Assembly: GCF_019112545.1 (NCBI RefSeq)
Contig: NW_025064921.1
Coordinates: 248,001-312,000, forward strand
Length of the DNA stretch: 64,000 nucleotides
Reading direction: 5' to 3'
From: Guyanagaster necrorhizus
Lineage: Eukaryota; Basidiomycota; Agaricomycetes; Agaricales; Physalacriaceae
Shown here: positions 9,390 through 20,791 of the stretch, piece after piece
How positions within the stretch are numbered: the stretch's first letter is position 1
Layout of the letters: each line of letters opens with the position of its first letter
Notes under the pieces: generated by a model
Databases searched by the model: none
What the model was told of the DNA's origin: nothing
The model's input: only the letters and a program-made list of their open reading frames with translations
Made by a program: the position numbers and the translations under genes

Positions 9390-12300
9390 TTAAAAGAAGT
9401 CACCGACCTTGGAGTCGGTGTCCTTCCACTGGTAGAGCTTTTTAGGCTCCTGGAGGTGTCGCCACAGCATGTAGCAGCATGGGACAAACCATTTGTAGTC
9501 CCACTTGTTGAAGTGCCTCTTGAGGGTGTGGAGAATTTGTTTGTCCCCATCAAGATATTCCTGTATGAGGTCCTGGCAGTGCTCCAGGTTCTCAGTGTGC
9601 ATCCACTCATTCTCCTTGTTCGGCATTCCTTGCCATTTGATGAGATACTCTGTCTTTGTGAGTCTCCTTCTCTGGCAGATGATTCAGTCATCAAGTATGC
9701 ACTTGACTTCCTGTTCATATTGGCCATCACCCAGATCGGGCAGTGGCAGTTGTGGTTGTTCCTGGTTAGGGAATGCAGGGGGATGGTAACGGGTCAGGAG
9801 AGACTTGTTGAAGATGTCATGGATCTTCCACATGGGTGGAAGACCGAGTTGGTATGCTGACTCCCTGACCTTCTCTTTTACAGTGAAGGGCCCAACTCAT
9901 TTGACATCAAGTTTCTTCTTTGGGCAGGGGAGGGAGAGGTTTGTGGCATCAAGCCACACCTTGTCACTGGCAGCATATTGTTCTGTCACACTCTTTTTCT
10001 TGTCGTAAGCATGTTTCATTGCTTTCGATGCTTTAGATAAGACCTTTTCAGCCATCTTGTAAATATTGTCCATGTCTAATAAAAAGTTGGCCATTGCCAG
10101 CTGAAGGTTTCAACTTGTACACACTGGGCACACCTTGGCATTTCAGCCAGTGAGGATCTTGAAGGGTGCATACCCCATTGAGGAGTGCACCCTGTTGTTG
10201 TGCTGAAAGGCGGCCAGCACCAACCATTCAGACCAATCGTCTTGATGCCAATTGATGGAAAGGTGGAGGTATTTTTCAACTTCTTGATTGACCCACTTGG
10301 TTTGTCCATTGGTCTGCAGGTGATAGGCCATAGATGGGTTTCCTTTGATGTCCAGCATCTTGTATAATTCTTTTATGAAGCCTGACACGAACTGTGGGCC
10401 TCAGTCTGAGATGATCTTTTTTGGCATTATGCTATGTTTGGCAAAGACTTCATCATGAAGGATGCAGGCCCATCCTTTGGCAGTCAAGTCCTTGCTCATG
10501 GCTATCAGAATGATTGCTTTTGAAAAGTGATCCATGATGATGAGAATTGAATTATATCCTCTTGACTCAGGTAGATCTGTGATCATATCAACTGATATGA
10601 CTTCCCATGGTCATGTGGGGACTTTGTTTGAGTGTAGAGGCACACAGTGCCTCCAGGTGTCTGTTTTGTTTCATTGACAATCTTGGCAGCCCCAGACATA
10701 GGCTTCGACTTCCTTCTTCATCTTCAGCCACCAGAACTCCTGAAGGATGAGCTCCTTTGTTTTCTCCACTCCTGGGTGTCCAGCCGTAACATGATCATGC
10801 AACATCGAAATGATGCACCCTCAGAGCATGCAGTCCTTTGAAATGTAGACTCTGCTGTTGTATATGAGCAGGCCGTCTTTCTTTGAAATCCCTTGCTTGT
10901 GATGGAGTGAGTCCTGGATACCCCTGTCCTATAGGCATGTCTCTTTCAGTGTGTTTTGAATGTCCTGATGAACTTCTTCTTCCATCAGCAACATCATTGC
11001 CTGGAAGAACTCCGGCTTGAGCAGGATGACATCTTTGTTGTCATCTGTGCCCATGCCATGGTTGGCTCATCAGCTGAGCAGGTCAGCCTTCTTGTTGGCT
11101 ATCCTGGGTTTGTGATGCAGAGTAAATTGATACTCTGTGAGTTCTGTCACCCACCATGCTTGTCTGCAGTTGAGTTTCTGTGGCTTTTTGAAGTACTAGA
11201 GGTTTTAGTGATCTATCCAGATTTTGAAGTTGAGCTTGACACCCATGAGGTAGTGCTGCCATTTTTTCAATATGAGCATAATAGCGAGGAGTTCTTTGTC
11301 ATAGATTTCATAATTTTGCTCTGTTGTGGAGAGTGCTTTTGACAAAAATGCAACTAGGCACCACTTGTCATCCTGTTTTTGAGACAGAACAGTGCCAATT
11401 GCCCTCTCACTAGAATCCACTTCCATGTGGAATTGATTGTCATTGTTTGATATAGCGAGAACAGCACCATCCTGAATGTTTTCTTTGATGGCATTAAATG
11501 CTGTTGACTGAGCCAGTCTCCAGCTCCACAGTTCCTTTCTCATGAGTGTGGTCATTAGTCACATGATTTTGCTATAGTCACAAATAAAGTGGCAATAGAA
11601 GTTGGTGAACTCCAGGAATGATTGGAGTTTGGATTTTTTCAATGGCACTAGCCATTCCATAATGCTGGTGACTTTGATTGGGTCCATTCGGACCACCCTC
11701 TCACTGATGATTACTCCAAGGTACTTGGTTTTGAGTACCTCAAACTCACACTTTTCCAGTTTAAGGAAAAGGTTTTGCTCCTATAATATTTGCAAGACCT
11801 CTTGAATGATTTTGCAGTGCTCTGCCAAGTCTTTGGTGAAGATGAGAATGTCGTCAAGGTAAATGGTTACCTTGCCATGAGTGATGAGGTCTTTGAAGAT
11901 GTCATTCATCATCCACTGGAATGTTGCTGGGGAGTTAGTCAGTCCAAAGAACATGATTAGTGGTTCAAACAGGCTGTGGTTTGTTTAGAACATGGCCTTC
12001 CACTCATCTCCTTCTTTGATCCGGATGTTGTTGTATCCTCAACAGACATCCAGCTTGGTGAAGTACTTTACCCCCTGAAGCTTGTCCATCAGGTCAGCGA
12101 TTAATGGGAGGGGATAACAGTTTTTGACTGTCATCTCATTGAGTTTCTGGTAGTCTTGTACTGGACAGAGTTTTCCATCCTTCTTTTTGATGAAAAAGAA
12201 GGGTGATGCCATTGGTGATTTAGAGGGTTGGATCTGGCCAGAGGCCAGATTTTTGTCAAGGAATTTGTCAAGCTCCTCTTGCTCAGCCAGGCTAAGCTGA

Positions 12301-14018
12301 TAGACTTTGCAGTCTAAATTAGCTTTCATGTTTGGGACCAGTTTGATAGCATGGTCCCATGGCTTCCTTGGGGAAAGTTCATTGAAGTTCTCTTTGGTGA
12401 AAACATCTCAGAATCCCTGGTACTGCTCCAGGACAAGGTCATTGAAGTCCTTGTCCCCCTTTGCCAGATTAGCCTTGGTGGCTAATTCATTGGCCTTGCT
12501 ACTCATTGCATGAATGTGGATCATTTCTTCTATGTCCACAAAAAGCATTCTATCCCCCTCCTCCAGGTCTGTCCCCCATGGCTCTTTCAGATCATCATCC
12601 AGCAGATGGAATGGCATCTTTTGGCAGGGGCACTGGACTAGTGCTATGGTCTCTTCCTGCCAATTGATTGTTACAATTTTTCCATTTTTCTTTTTATTTT
12701 CTTTCCTTTTTCCGGAATGACCTCTATCTTCACTTAGTCAGGGCACCTGGGCCAGCGCTTAGGGCCATGGGAAGCTTAGTCAGCAACCCAATCGGTTCCC
12801 ACTAGCACACGCTGCTGTGCACTGTGAAGGGAGAGACAATACTCCTTTTGTCAACAAATTGCAGTGTAGCAGTAACAGCACAACAGCTTTTGTGGAGCAC
12901 CTGGCAACAGCAGAGGTAACAGCTTCACGACAGACAATAACTTTTATGAACATTTATTTATAGCACGATACGAAACAGTATTTAAGTAGACAGCTTTCAC
13001 TGTGGTAGCTCAGCATTAAGCTAAAGTTTATTCTTCACCATCTTATCTCGAGCTACTTGCAAACATCTTGACAACACAACACTGGTCACACATAAAGTGA
13101 ACTCTGACAGTCTAACCTGAAGTGCGAGGTTCTGTCAGTTTATCATGTGTCACTAGTCACATGGAATTTGGGCTTAACATTGATGATGGGGTTGTGGCAT
13201 TTAAGCTAGTTGTACTCCAGGAACATTTCAGCCATGCCAAGATCAGTGACAGCAAGCTCGATTCATTCTTTATGCTCGCTGATCTTGAGTCAGACCTTGA
13301 CATAGTTGGTTATGTCTTCGTTTTTGTTCCATGTTCTATCCATGTTGTATATGCGAGATGGAACTGCTGCCTTCCAAGTGTTCAGGCTGTGCTGGTCCAC
13401 GAAGCGCTTGTTGATGGTGCTAGTGGTACAGTCCAAGTCTAGGAGGGCTGAGACTGTGAACGTCTCATGAGTGTTGAGTGTCTCGAGCTGACACTTGACA
13501 TTCATCATTTGACCAAGTCATCTGCAGATTTGATAGAGTGCATGTTTGAGCTCATGCAACTATTCCAACTGTAAGTCAAGACAGTTGGAGGATTTGGAGG
13601 GCTGGGCAAAGAGTAGGGTAGTCTCTTTGTCCACTTCGATTTGGCAACATGGATGAGTCCACACCTTGAGTTTCACTATTTTCTCCTCAAGGGTGAGTGC
13701 TTCATGAATGGACTGTAGGATCCACTCAGCTGTCCAGGGTTTGATCCACCTGGATTTGTTAACCATTGGGTTTCCTGGCTGCACAAGTGCTTTGCAGACT
13801 TCAGACAGGAGAGCCAGGTGCTCTTCTCTAGGCTTGGCCGGTAGGACTACCGGTTTGGCTTTGGGAGGCTCTGCATGGCTCTGGAGGAAGGAGGTGTTGT
13901 CTTCCTCATTGGGAACCTCTTCAACAGTTACCTTGGGGCATCTCTCACCCTGTTCGGCCCTCTTGAGGGGTACTTGAGTTTTTGGCTCTTCAGTCATGGT
14001 CTTGGTGGGAGCTAACAA
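9390..14018 (-). pseudogene. pol: Element E Pol (protease, RT, RNase H, integrase, chromodomain)
   Basis: Minus-strand polyprotein in several frames, broken by stops and by a solo LTR. Retropepsin region 13290-13508 reads ALLDLDCTTSTIN where related copies have LIDSGCT, so the catalytic DSG is lost. RT starts near 12330 (ASPFFFIKKKDGK, YFTKLDV) and its YLDDILIF box is near 11860. RNase H is at 11205-11555 (EVDSSERAIG, YDKELLAIM). The integrase core shows MITDLPESRGYNS (about 10580) and LQTNGQTKWVNQEVEKYL (about 10300). The chromodomain near 9550-9680 has YLIKWQGMPNKENEW. A 60-residue tail follows it and is not seen in the other families. Inactive. Confidence 0.85.
12669..13179 (+). repeat. 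Solo LTR inserted in element E Pol
   Basis: 511 bases, TGTTAC at the left and TTAACA at the right, flanked by TTGAT on both sides (12664-12668 and 13180-13184). It shares the CTTAGTCAGGGCACCTGG block, a TATTTAAGTAG box and AAGCTAAAGTTTATTCTTCA with the LTRs of elements C and F, so it comes from a related family on the plus strand. No internal region is left, as expected after LTR-LTR recombination. Confidence 0.88.
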
Positions 14019-14109
14019 TGCATATTTATTAGTAAAGGTAGAGACAATATCCTTTGTAGCTACTTGTCCACTGAGTCCAGACTTACCCTTCCATGAAGAA
14101 GCTGAGCCG

Positions 14110-15103
14110 GCTACTTCTCCACAGGATCTTTTACCTCCTCAACCTTGAAGGTAGCTGCCATAGGTTTCTTTTCCTTAGCAGGCTTTGATTCTTCCCCATC
14201 CACTTCTATGATCGACTTGAGCAGGTGCTGGATATTGGTGGTGCTCCACTTTGGCTTGGATCACTTGGGGCAGTCCTTGTGGAGATGGCCCTTCTCTCTG
14301 CATCTGAAGCACTTCCCCTCCTTCTTCAACTTGTCGATGTCCATGGGTTTCCCCTGGCCACTGAATGTGATACTGGTGGTGGTCTTCTTGTCACCAGTGG
14401 TATTGCTGCTCAAACTTGTTGAGCCAGTGGGTTTGGATCCTGAGGATCTGAAAGAGGAACCAGCTGTGTTTGCCTTCTTGGTGGCTGGTCGATTGAATGG
14501 CCCAGCACCATGGGCAACTTCTTGAGCCTGGTGCTGGCATTCAGCATCTATGATCAGAACATGCTCTTTCCATTCTTTGTAATTAGCCAGCATGAATTTG
14601 CTGACTGCACTGATCATGTTGATGTGCTGGCAGATGATGCTGGACTTTAGTGTGTGAACAAGGTTTCCCTTGTTGCTCTTGTTGGTGGTTTCACCAGTAA
14701 GCTTCACCTCTTTTTCAAGTTTGACAAAGTACTCAGTGATGGTTCGAGTATCTTGTTTGACCTCATACATCTTGACTAGATGTACCTCCTCAATGGCTGG
14801 ATCAGAGAATTTGATTCAGAGTTCCTCCACAAATTTTGTCCATGTGGGGAACTGATAATGGCTGGTGGATGCTGACCAGTATTCCTGTGATTTAAGGACC
14901 CATCAGTCCAGCACCTTTTCCTCAAATAAGGACATCACAAAGGCTATTTTATGCGAGTCCAGGAATAAGATGGCCATGTATACTTGGAAGTACAGGCTGC
15001 ACTGGACCAGGAAGCAGACCAGGTCCCTGTAGTGCCCCTTGAAGGGGGCAGGTTCCCTCATGAATTTGACCCTCATTTGGGTCCAGAGGGCTTCATCCCC
15101 CAT
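14110..15103 (-). pseudogene. gag: Element E Gag (capsid and CCHC knuckle)
   Basis: The minus strand shows a capsid-type segment (MRVKFMREPAPFKGHYRDLV at 14903-15103, then EYFVKLEKEVKLTG) followed by an S/T-rich linker and a zinc knuckle KCFRCREKGHLHKDC (C-x2-C-x4-H-x4-C, intact). Stops after EEKVLD and near the knuckle end break it. The order capsid, linker PMDIDKLKKEGKCF, knuckle is the same in all gypsy families of this window. Confidence 0.8.
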
Positions 15104-16646
15104 CTATCCAGTCAGCCATTGAGACAGTGTCGATGATCACCATTTGTTTGGTCTCTGAGGTAGGGACCAAAGACTTCTTCGTCCAGCAGCAGTTGCTGCT
15201 GAACTCCCACTTGGGCTGCTTGATAAAGGTGGTGATGGTGGTAAAGCTACCAGATCCATGATGAGTGGCTTGGCATTTCCAATGTCCACCGGTGGTGCTG
15301 GCAGGACAATGTTGGCCTATGGATCGGCCAATGGATTGGTGGCTGCCAGTAACTGGAAGCCATTCTGCTATAGATGGTTCGGCATCTCAGGCTAAGGTGC
15401 CTCTATGGTATGTATGGGATCATACTGTTTGTATTGGTATAGTTCTGGCATTAAATAGGGGCAATAGGGATAAAGTGAGTTGAAATTAAATATTGTGGTT
15501 GCCTGCACACTGTAAGAGAAAATATCCTCCTGTTCTTGACTTCATAGGGTTGTTGCTCAGCGGTGACCCAGTTCTCCCTTGTGCCAACTGATTGAATCAG
15601 TCAGCATTGCCACTGCCTCCTCCCATATCCTCTGATACTCTTCGGTGAGCCAGGCAGTGTGCTCACTCAATGTCCTGATTAGCACAGAGTTGGCACTGTT
15701 CATGGAGGTTGTGGATGTAGTAGACCTCCAAGGGGTGCAAGGGAAAGGAGATGTCCAGGTGGGCATCTTCCTCTTGCTGTGTTGAGAAAACCTTGATATC
15801 TCAGAAGATGGTTGAGAGACTGGGTGTCAGGGCACATAGATGCCCAGAGATCATTGGACCAGGGTCTTGACTGGTCTGGAGGCAGAGTGGGAACTCCTTG
15901 GGGCTGGGGGTGCAGGCTGGGGCTGGCTGGCCCCAGAGGTCATCAGCAAGGAGAGCCTCATGGTGAGAGTGGGCCTCCAGCCAATGTACGATCCTTCTCT
16001 CCCTACTCCATGCACAGCGCACCTCCAGCTGCTGACAGATCCTTTTAAGAACGTCATCAAAGGTGAGGGGGGCAGCAGGATTTGTGCTACCACCATGGTG
16101 GGATGGAGAATAGGGTGGTGGAGGAGTGTTGTCCTCCAGTAGTCATCGTGGACCTGGTCTATGGGAGAGGGGTGTGGCTCACCAGGAGCCATGTGTCAAG
16201 CAGTCAGAGACTGTGGGGGTGACCCTTGGGGTAGGGTTGGAGTATTCAAGCATAGGTGCTTGGATGGAAATGGGAGTGCAGGCCACTTCTGGTTGTAGGA
16301 GAGAGGCTCCCCACTTATCATACTCAGACTCGAAGTCTGAGGAGATAATAATCAGGCTGTCAGCCTGTCCACCATGTGATCCATATCACCATGGATCTCC
16401 TGGGAGGCCAGAAGGCTCTGCTCTTTTCAGAGCTTGTCATTTGTCATTGAACGAGGACGAGTCATTGCTGAGGTCATTGGTGATCTCAATCTCGGGCATT
16501 TGAGCACTCTTAAGCCCTCAGAGGATGACTTCTCCTTCAGCACCAATATCTTGTTCTTCAATTGACGCATTTGAGAGAGGAAGTTGGACTTCCTCGATAT
16601 CTGTGATGTGGGCTGTTTCAACCTGCTCAAGTATGTCAAATGCATA
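15104..16646 (-). other. Element E ORF1/Gag N-terminal region, decayed
   Basis: This lies between the membrane-anchored start of ORF1 and the capsid. Minus-strand frames are acidic and Ser/Pro-rich (for example DILEQVETAHITDIEEVQLP just after the ORF1 start), with stops every few tens of codons. I could not find a folded domain. Confidence 0.5.
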
Positions 16647-16859
16647 TCACATCGACTGGAATTCATACCAGCATAGGATGGTGTATGATTGGGGCTGGCA
16701 AAGTTGGAGGTTTTGGAGATGGGGACCAAACCAACTGGCTGTCTGCTGGCAGCACCAGTGGATGATCTCCCATTGGTAGATGTAAGAGATATAGAGCATG
16801 AACAGTAAAACCACCACAGAAAAGAGAAGTATAGCGAGTATTAGCAGGGGAATGTTCAT
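16647..16859 (-). pseudogene. Element E ORF1 start: transmembrane-anchored protein
   Basis: The ATG at 16859 (minus) lies about 50 bases after the PBS. The first 30 residues form one long hydrophobic helix (MNIPLLILAILLFSVVVLLF, then MLYISYIYQW). The frame reaches TGA after 70 codons, where CGA probably stood, and continues as an acidic region. The same position in elements A, B, C, D and F also has a short ORF starting with a membrane helix, although the sequences are not alike. The product is therefore inferred to be a membrane-anchored accessory protein. It is not an Env, as I see no signal peptide or ectodomain. Confidence 0.6.
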
Positions 16860-16889
16860 GCGGTACTCCTGACTGTCATCAGGAGAAGG

Positions 16890-16910
16890 GCAGGTTCAGC
16901 TTTGGACTAA
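16890..16910 (-). promoter_or_regulatory. Element E primer-binding site, self-priming type
   Basis: On the minus strand, one base after the LTR end, TTAGTCCAAAGCTGA faces the LTR sequence TCAGCTTCAGACTAA. 13 of 15 positions pair, and the two mismatches adjoin a former CpG. No tRNA 3' end is needed to explain it. Confidence 0.6.
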
Positions 16911-16911
16911 T

Positions 16912-17383
16912 TGTTAGTGACCAACTACTACAAACAAACCAAAACTCAAGGCTGTGCTTTGCATTTGAGCAATCAGCACAAGAGAAGGTCTGGAGAGAGC
17001 AGGAAGCATCTCAATCAAGTTGGACGATGCTGAGAGTTCAGTCAGAAGAGTATTGGGAGAATAAACTTTAGTCTGAAGCTGAGGCTTAAGGCCACAGCTG
17101 AGCTACTTTATATACAAAAGAGTGTATGCTAATAATAAGTAAAGACGATGCAGCATGAGGCCAGTAGTCATACCAGAGGCATCTGGTATATGAGTGTCGC
17201 AGTAATGACAGTGTAGTATCGCCCTGTAATAGTTCTGTAATGACATAAATATGTGAGTATATTAGCATGTTATACTGCAGAATGGAGTTGCAGCACAACA
17301 AAGGCATGAGAGTGGTGCATTGATAATGTAAGGAATGACATGGGTGAAGAATGTGAAGGTGTGAAATGGTCACATTCATAACA
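16912..17383 (-). repeat. Element E 5' LTR (CpG-depleted copy)
   Basis: 472 bases, partner of 8823-9294. It keeps only about 4 CpG. Examples against the partner: GTGCTTTGCATTTGAG here, GTGCTTCGCGTTCGAG there. Confidence 0.93.
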
Positions 17384-17388
17384 TCACC

Positions 17389-19000
17389 ATCCTCTTAAAG
17401 CTCTCTTCAGGTATTGCTTTCAGTCGGAAAAGGATGACTTGCTACTGGACAGTCTATCATATATGTTCGATGATGACAGACCATGCCAGTGATAGTTACT
17501 GAAGGCCTCAATGGAGTAATACAAAGACATTCAGCTCTTCTAGGATTCAGTGACACCTCTCCCAAAGTCCTACCCTTCTATATGACTGATGATGAGTGTG
17601 GACAATTGGATGGTTGGAGCTGGTCACACCCAGTAAAGCTATAGATATAACTAAATTTTTTCCTTCAGCTCCATGTGCAATGAAAATGGATTCATATCCA
17701 TATCCTTTTAATGCCTTTTTGGAATGAGTTCCATCAGTAGGTATGAGTCTGTTCTTCCAAGGTGTTCACCAAGGAAATCCCCATTATTCTGGAGAGAAAT
17801 CATGGGTGTTAGTTGATACAAGAAGAGGAGTGAGTGCCATCATCATGATGGAAGAAAAGAAAGAATGGTGACACTCGATGTGCCCACCCAATATCTGAGT
17901 CATCACATTCCAAGTCACAACCTCTTTCCTTCCTTACCCCTCAATGTCCATGCAGCCCTCCATATAATAGCATTCCTCTTTTTGTCATTGCACCTCTCTT
18001 TCCAGAACCTTTATCTCTCCAGACATCGAAGAAGGGAAATAGTGGGGACAGGCACAGAAAATGGTTCTGTTTTCCCCTCTTCCTTGTATTACTGCTTTGC
18101 TGACTATCAACAGCAGCATGCTTGTTCCCTTTCCTCATTCCTTGGTCTGTCTGTAATGGCACCTAACATATGGACTGCAAAACACAAAATTCAGGGTTGG
18201 CTAACCTATTGGTTTGGGATGGCGAGCATGCATTGTCCTTGCTGCTTTACTATCCATTTAATATTGACACTAGCACCCAAGATTTTAAGCTATTCAATCT
18301 GTCAGAGCTGCACAATGTTCCAGCATGGATGACGAAATCTCTGCATGAACTGACCTAGTCAGTGCCACTCCCACTAGAAATTCAGATTCTCTGTCAGCAT
18401 ATGGTGTGTCTGCAAAGTGGATATATGCACTTGGAAGGATGGACTGAGATGTATATATATGCTCTTTGTATGCTTTTTCTAAGGGTGAGGGTGCTGCAGC
18501 ATCCTCAGTGAATCCCTGTCATCAATAACAAGGCCAGTTCTTTACATGACTGCATTGTTCAATAACAGAAAAACCTATCCATGACAGATGTATCATTGAC
18601 TTCCAGTGCACTGATGTGAATAAAGTTCCATTATTTGGTTCTCAGCCATCATGTGGAGAAACCCATTCTCAATTGCTTTGAGCATAATATCACCATCCTT
18701 TCAAGTGAATGCTTTCCTGAGGATATCTTCACCATGGGACTCCAGTACACACTGCCTCATGCTGGCATCAGTGCTATCAATTCTTCCTCGAGGTCAATAA
18801 CATACCTGTTCTCTTCCTAGGGATCAGGTCTTCATACACCTTAGGTATGTATCGAATGAGACATGGCAGATAATCATTCGAGGAACAGATTCTTTAACTT
18901 GCATGACCTGTGTTGGGCTCAGAGGTTGTACGGGAGCATTGCCATGAGAAGAGGTTCTCTGTCTATACCACCCATAGCTCTATCATGCCCAAGCTCCTTC
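17389..19000. repeat. CpG-depleted continuation of the base repeat
   Basis: 17389-17590 continues the repeat broken by E and matches 2437-2605. From 17640 to about 17870 faint similarity to the gene-family tail (8220-8470) can be followed. At 18170-18358 a plus frame reads VWDGEHALSLLLYYPFNIDT, which looks like a protein, but I recognise no family. 18360-19000 holds only short ORFs in AT-rich sequence. Nothing else can be supported. Confidence 0.45.
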
Positions 19001-20239
19001 CTTCATTGTTCACTTGTGCTACAAATGCAGCTCTGCCATTACGATGAAATCTAGATGTCACGATGCAGGAAGGCTACTAGATGTCCATGTCAATTATTGA
19101 TGATGTGAAGCAGATGGTTGAAGGGCTTCGATCCTATGTATTCACCTATATAAATCATGTACCTTTCACATTCTACTTACTTTTATTATCCTTATGAAAG
19201 AGAGAGAAATTTTCATCAGTTGCTTGAAATCAGAGATAGTTGCATCAAGGAATGGTTGGTAGTGCATCCATGAGCATATGTGTATGGGTTCGACTCTCAC
19301 CTAGATATGGATCCAGAGAATATCATTGTGCTCAAATTTTGGTTTGTTTTCACAAGCATGCAGGGAGGATCACAAAGTTGTTCCATTGCTCTCTTTGGTA
19401 CTAGAAAGATGAGTACAAGACAAGGGACAAAAATTTAATGTCTAAAATCAAAGTGAATTTCCATTTGCAAACCAGCCTCAATCATGTTGCTCAGAAACAT
19501 ATCATTGCATATACTAGCCAAATACGAATAATCCAGCTCACCTTGGAAGTTGTCTATAGAACAGTTTTAAGCAATCCATTTGCAGTATATACATGAAAAT
19601 TCACCTTGATGGCTGTTGAATATAGGCGTCTCTGTTATAGAGTTGAATTTGAGCTGAAAAGACAAACAATGGTGGCCTGAATTTCAGGTCACTGGACTGG
19701 TCAATCCTTTCTGGCATGGCATTGTTCATGTCCTTTCTACAAGGATGCATCATGCAAAGAAAACCAGGATTTTCTGCAGAATACTCTTCAAATACTTATT
19801 GGAAGAATGAAACAAATTGACCTTGATCCTTTGCAGTGGATATGTGAAACGAGTGCCACAAGATTAGATGCTAGGTCTGTCATGGAGCTTCATTTGACCA
19901 ACTGGTAGGTGGGTGTGAATGCAAGAGAAAGAGAAGACTATGAAGACCAACTCTTCATGAAAGTGGGGAAGAAGGATGGTCCTATTTGTATATGTGTGGT
20001 GAACCAATCGAGGAGAGAATATGATTGTGGAGAAATTTTGTTGTACATGCACCAGGTAGTAATTCATACCAACCTAACAGATAACACTAGATAACACTCA
20101 GCCTGGGCAATTAATCTTGAATGAAGAAGGATACAACTTGGTTGTGGTTTGCCAGATGTCTGAGAAGAAAATAAAGGCTCATCTTCAGAGCTGGTCATTT
20201 CAAATTAGTATAATGACCATACCAGCTTGCCAGCTTCCA
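19001..20239 (+). repeat. CpG-depleted copy of 5540-6790
   Basis: Colinear with the 5' region of gene copy 3: GATGCAGGAAGGCTAC near 19060 (5605 there), the AAAATTTAATGTCTAAAATC block near 19430 (5965 there), and the exon-like frame with YDCGEILLYMHQVV near 20030. Differences are mostly C to T and G to A. Confidence 0.7.
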
Positions 20240-20575
20240 ATGAACTCACCCCACAGCATACAGGACTGGGAGGCATCAGTATCAGAGGTCTGAAATTGGA
20301 CCTATACCCTAGTGAGTATGATCATATATACCAAGGAGTCATCACTGATTGCCACATTGCAGATTGAGGCCTTGGGATTCAAGAATGTTGTAGCTTTGAG
20401 GGATAGGGCTATGGTGACTCCTCTGAGTGAGAGAGATGTGATGCTGTTTGTCTGCAAGGGAGAGATTCTGGTGAGTGCAGTGTACTGGTACAGAAACTGG
20501 GGAGCTCATTGGTAGTAGAACAATCATATGAAGGTCACCAAGCAAGTTATGGTCTGGAGGAATAATATTGATGTC
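20240..20575 (+). pseudogene. Unidentified three-exon gene, copy 4 (decayed, truncated)
   Basis: The ATG at 20240 opens MNSPHSIQDWEA, but the conserved EVRDW motif is broken by TGA, which stands where the other copies have CGA. The 48-base intron (GTGAGTGCAG.. to TAGTAG) is still recognisable. The match ends at about 20575 in exon 2, where element D sequence begins without an LTR. The junction is therefore a deletion or rearrangement rather than a clean insertion. Clearly a pseudogene. Confidence 0.6.
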
Positions 20576-20791
20576 ATACTGAGTGCACTGTTCAGCTCTT
20601 TTGAGCACTTGAGTTCTTACAGCTTTGTGTACTTTCTTCTTGTTTTTGAAGCAGCAAATATTTATTATAGGTATCTACAGAGGATTTCTTAGTATTAGTA
20701 GAGACAGTGTCTGGGTTTGAATATGCTATGTTAGTATCATCTGCTTGTTTCAAGAAAATGTTTGGAGTTTACTTGTGTATGCATCAAGAGA

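Larger units (their letters stand above)
8823..17383 (-). mobile_element. Element E: Ty3/gypsy chromovirus, minus strand
   Basis: LTRs of 472 bases at 8823-9294 and 16912-17383 (TGTTAG..TAACA) enclose decayed ORF1, Gag and Pol read on the minus strand. Five-base target duplication TCACC occurs at 8818-8822 and 17384-17388. The uninterrupted target is seen near 2430. In minus-strand order: PBS next to the right LTR, ORF1, Gag with a CCHC knuckle, Pol with protease, RT, RNase H, integrase and chromodomain, a CTGGGGGG purine tract by the left LTR. A solo LTR of another family sits inside Pol at 12669-13179. E is the most divergent of the gypsy families here. Many stops make it inactive. Confidence 0.92.
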
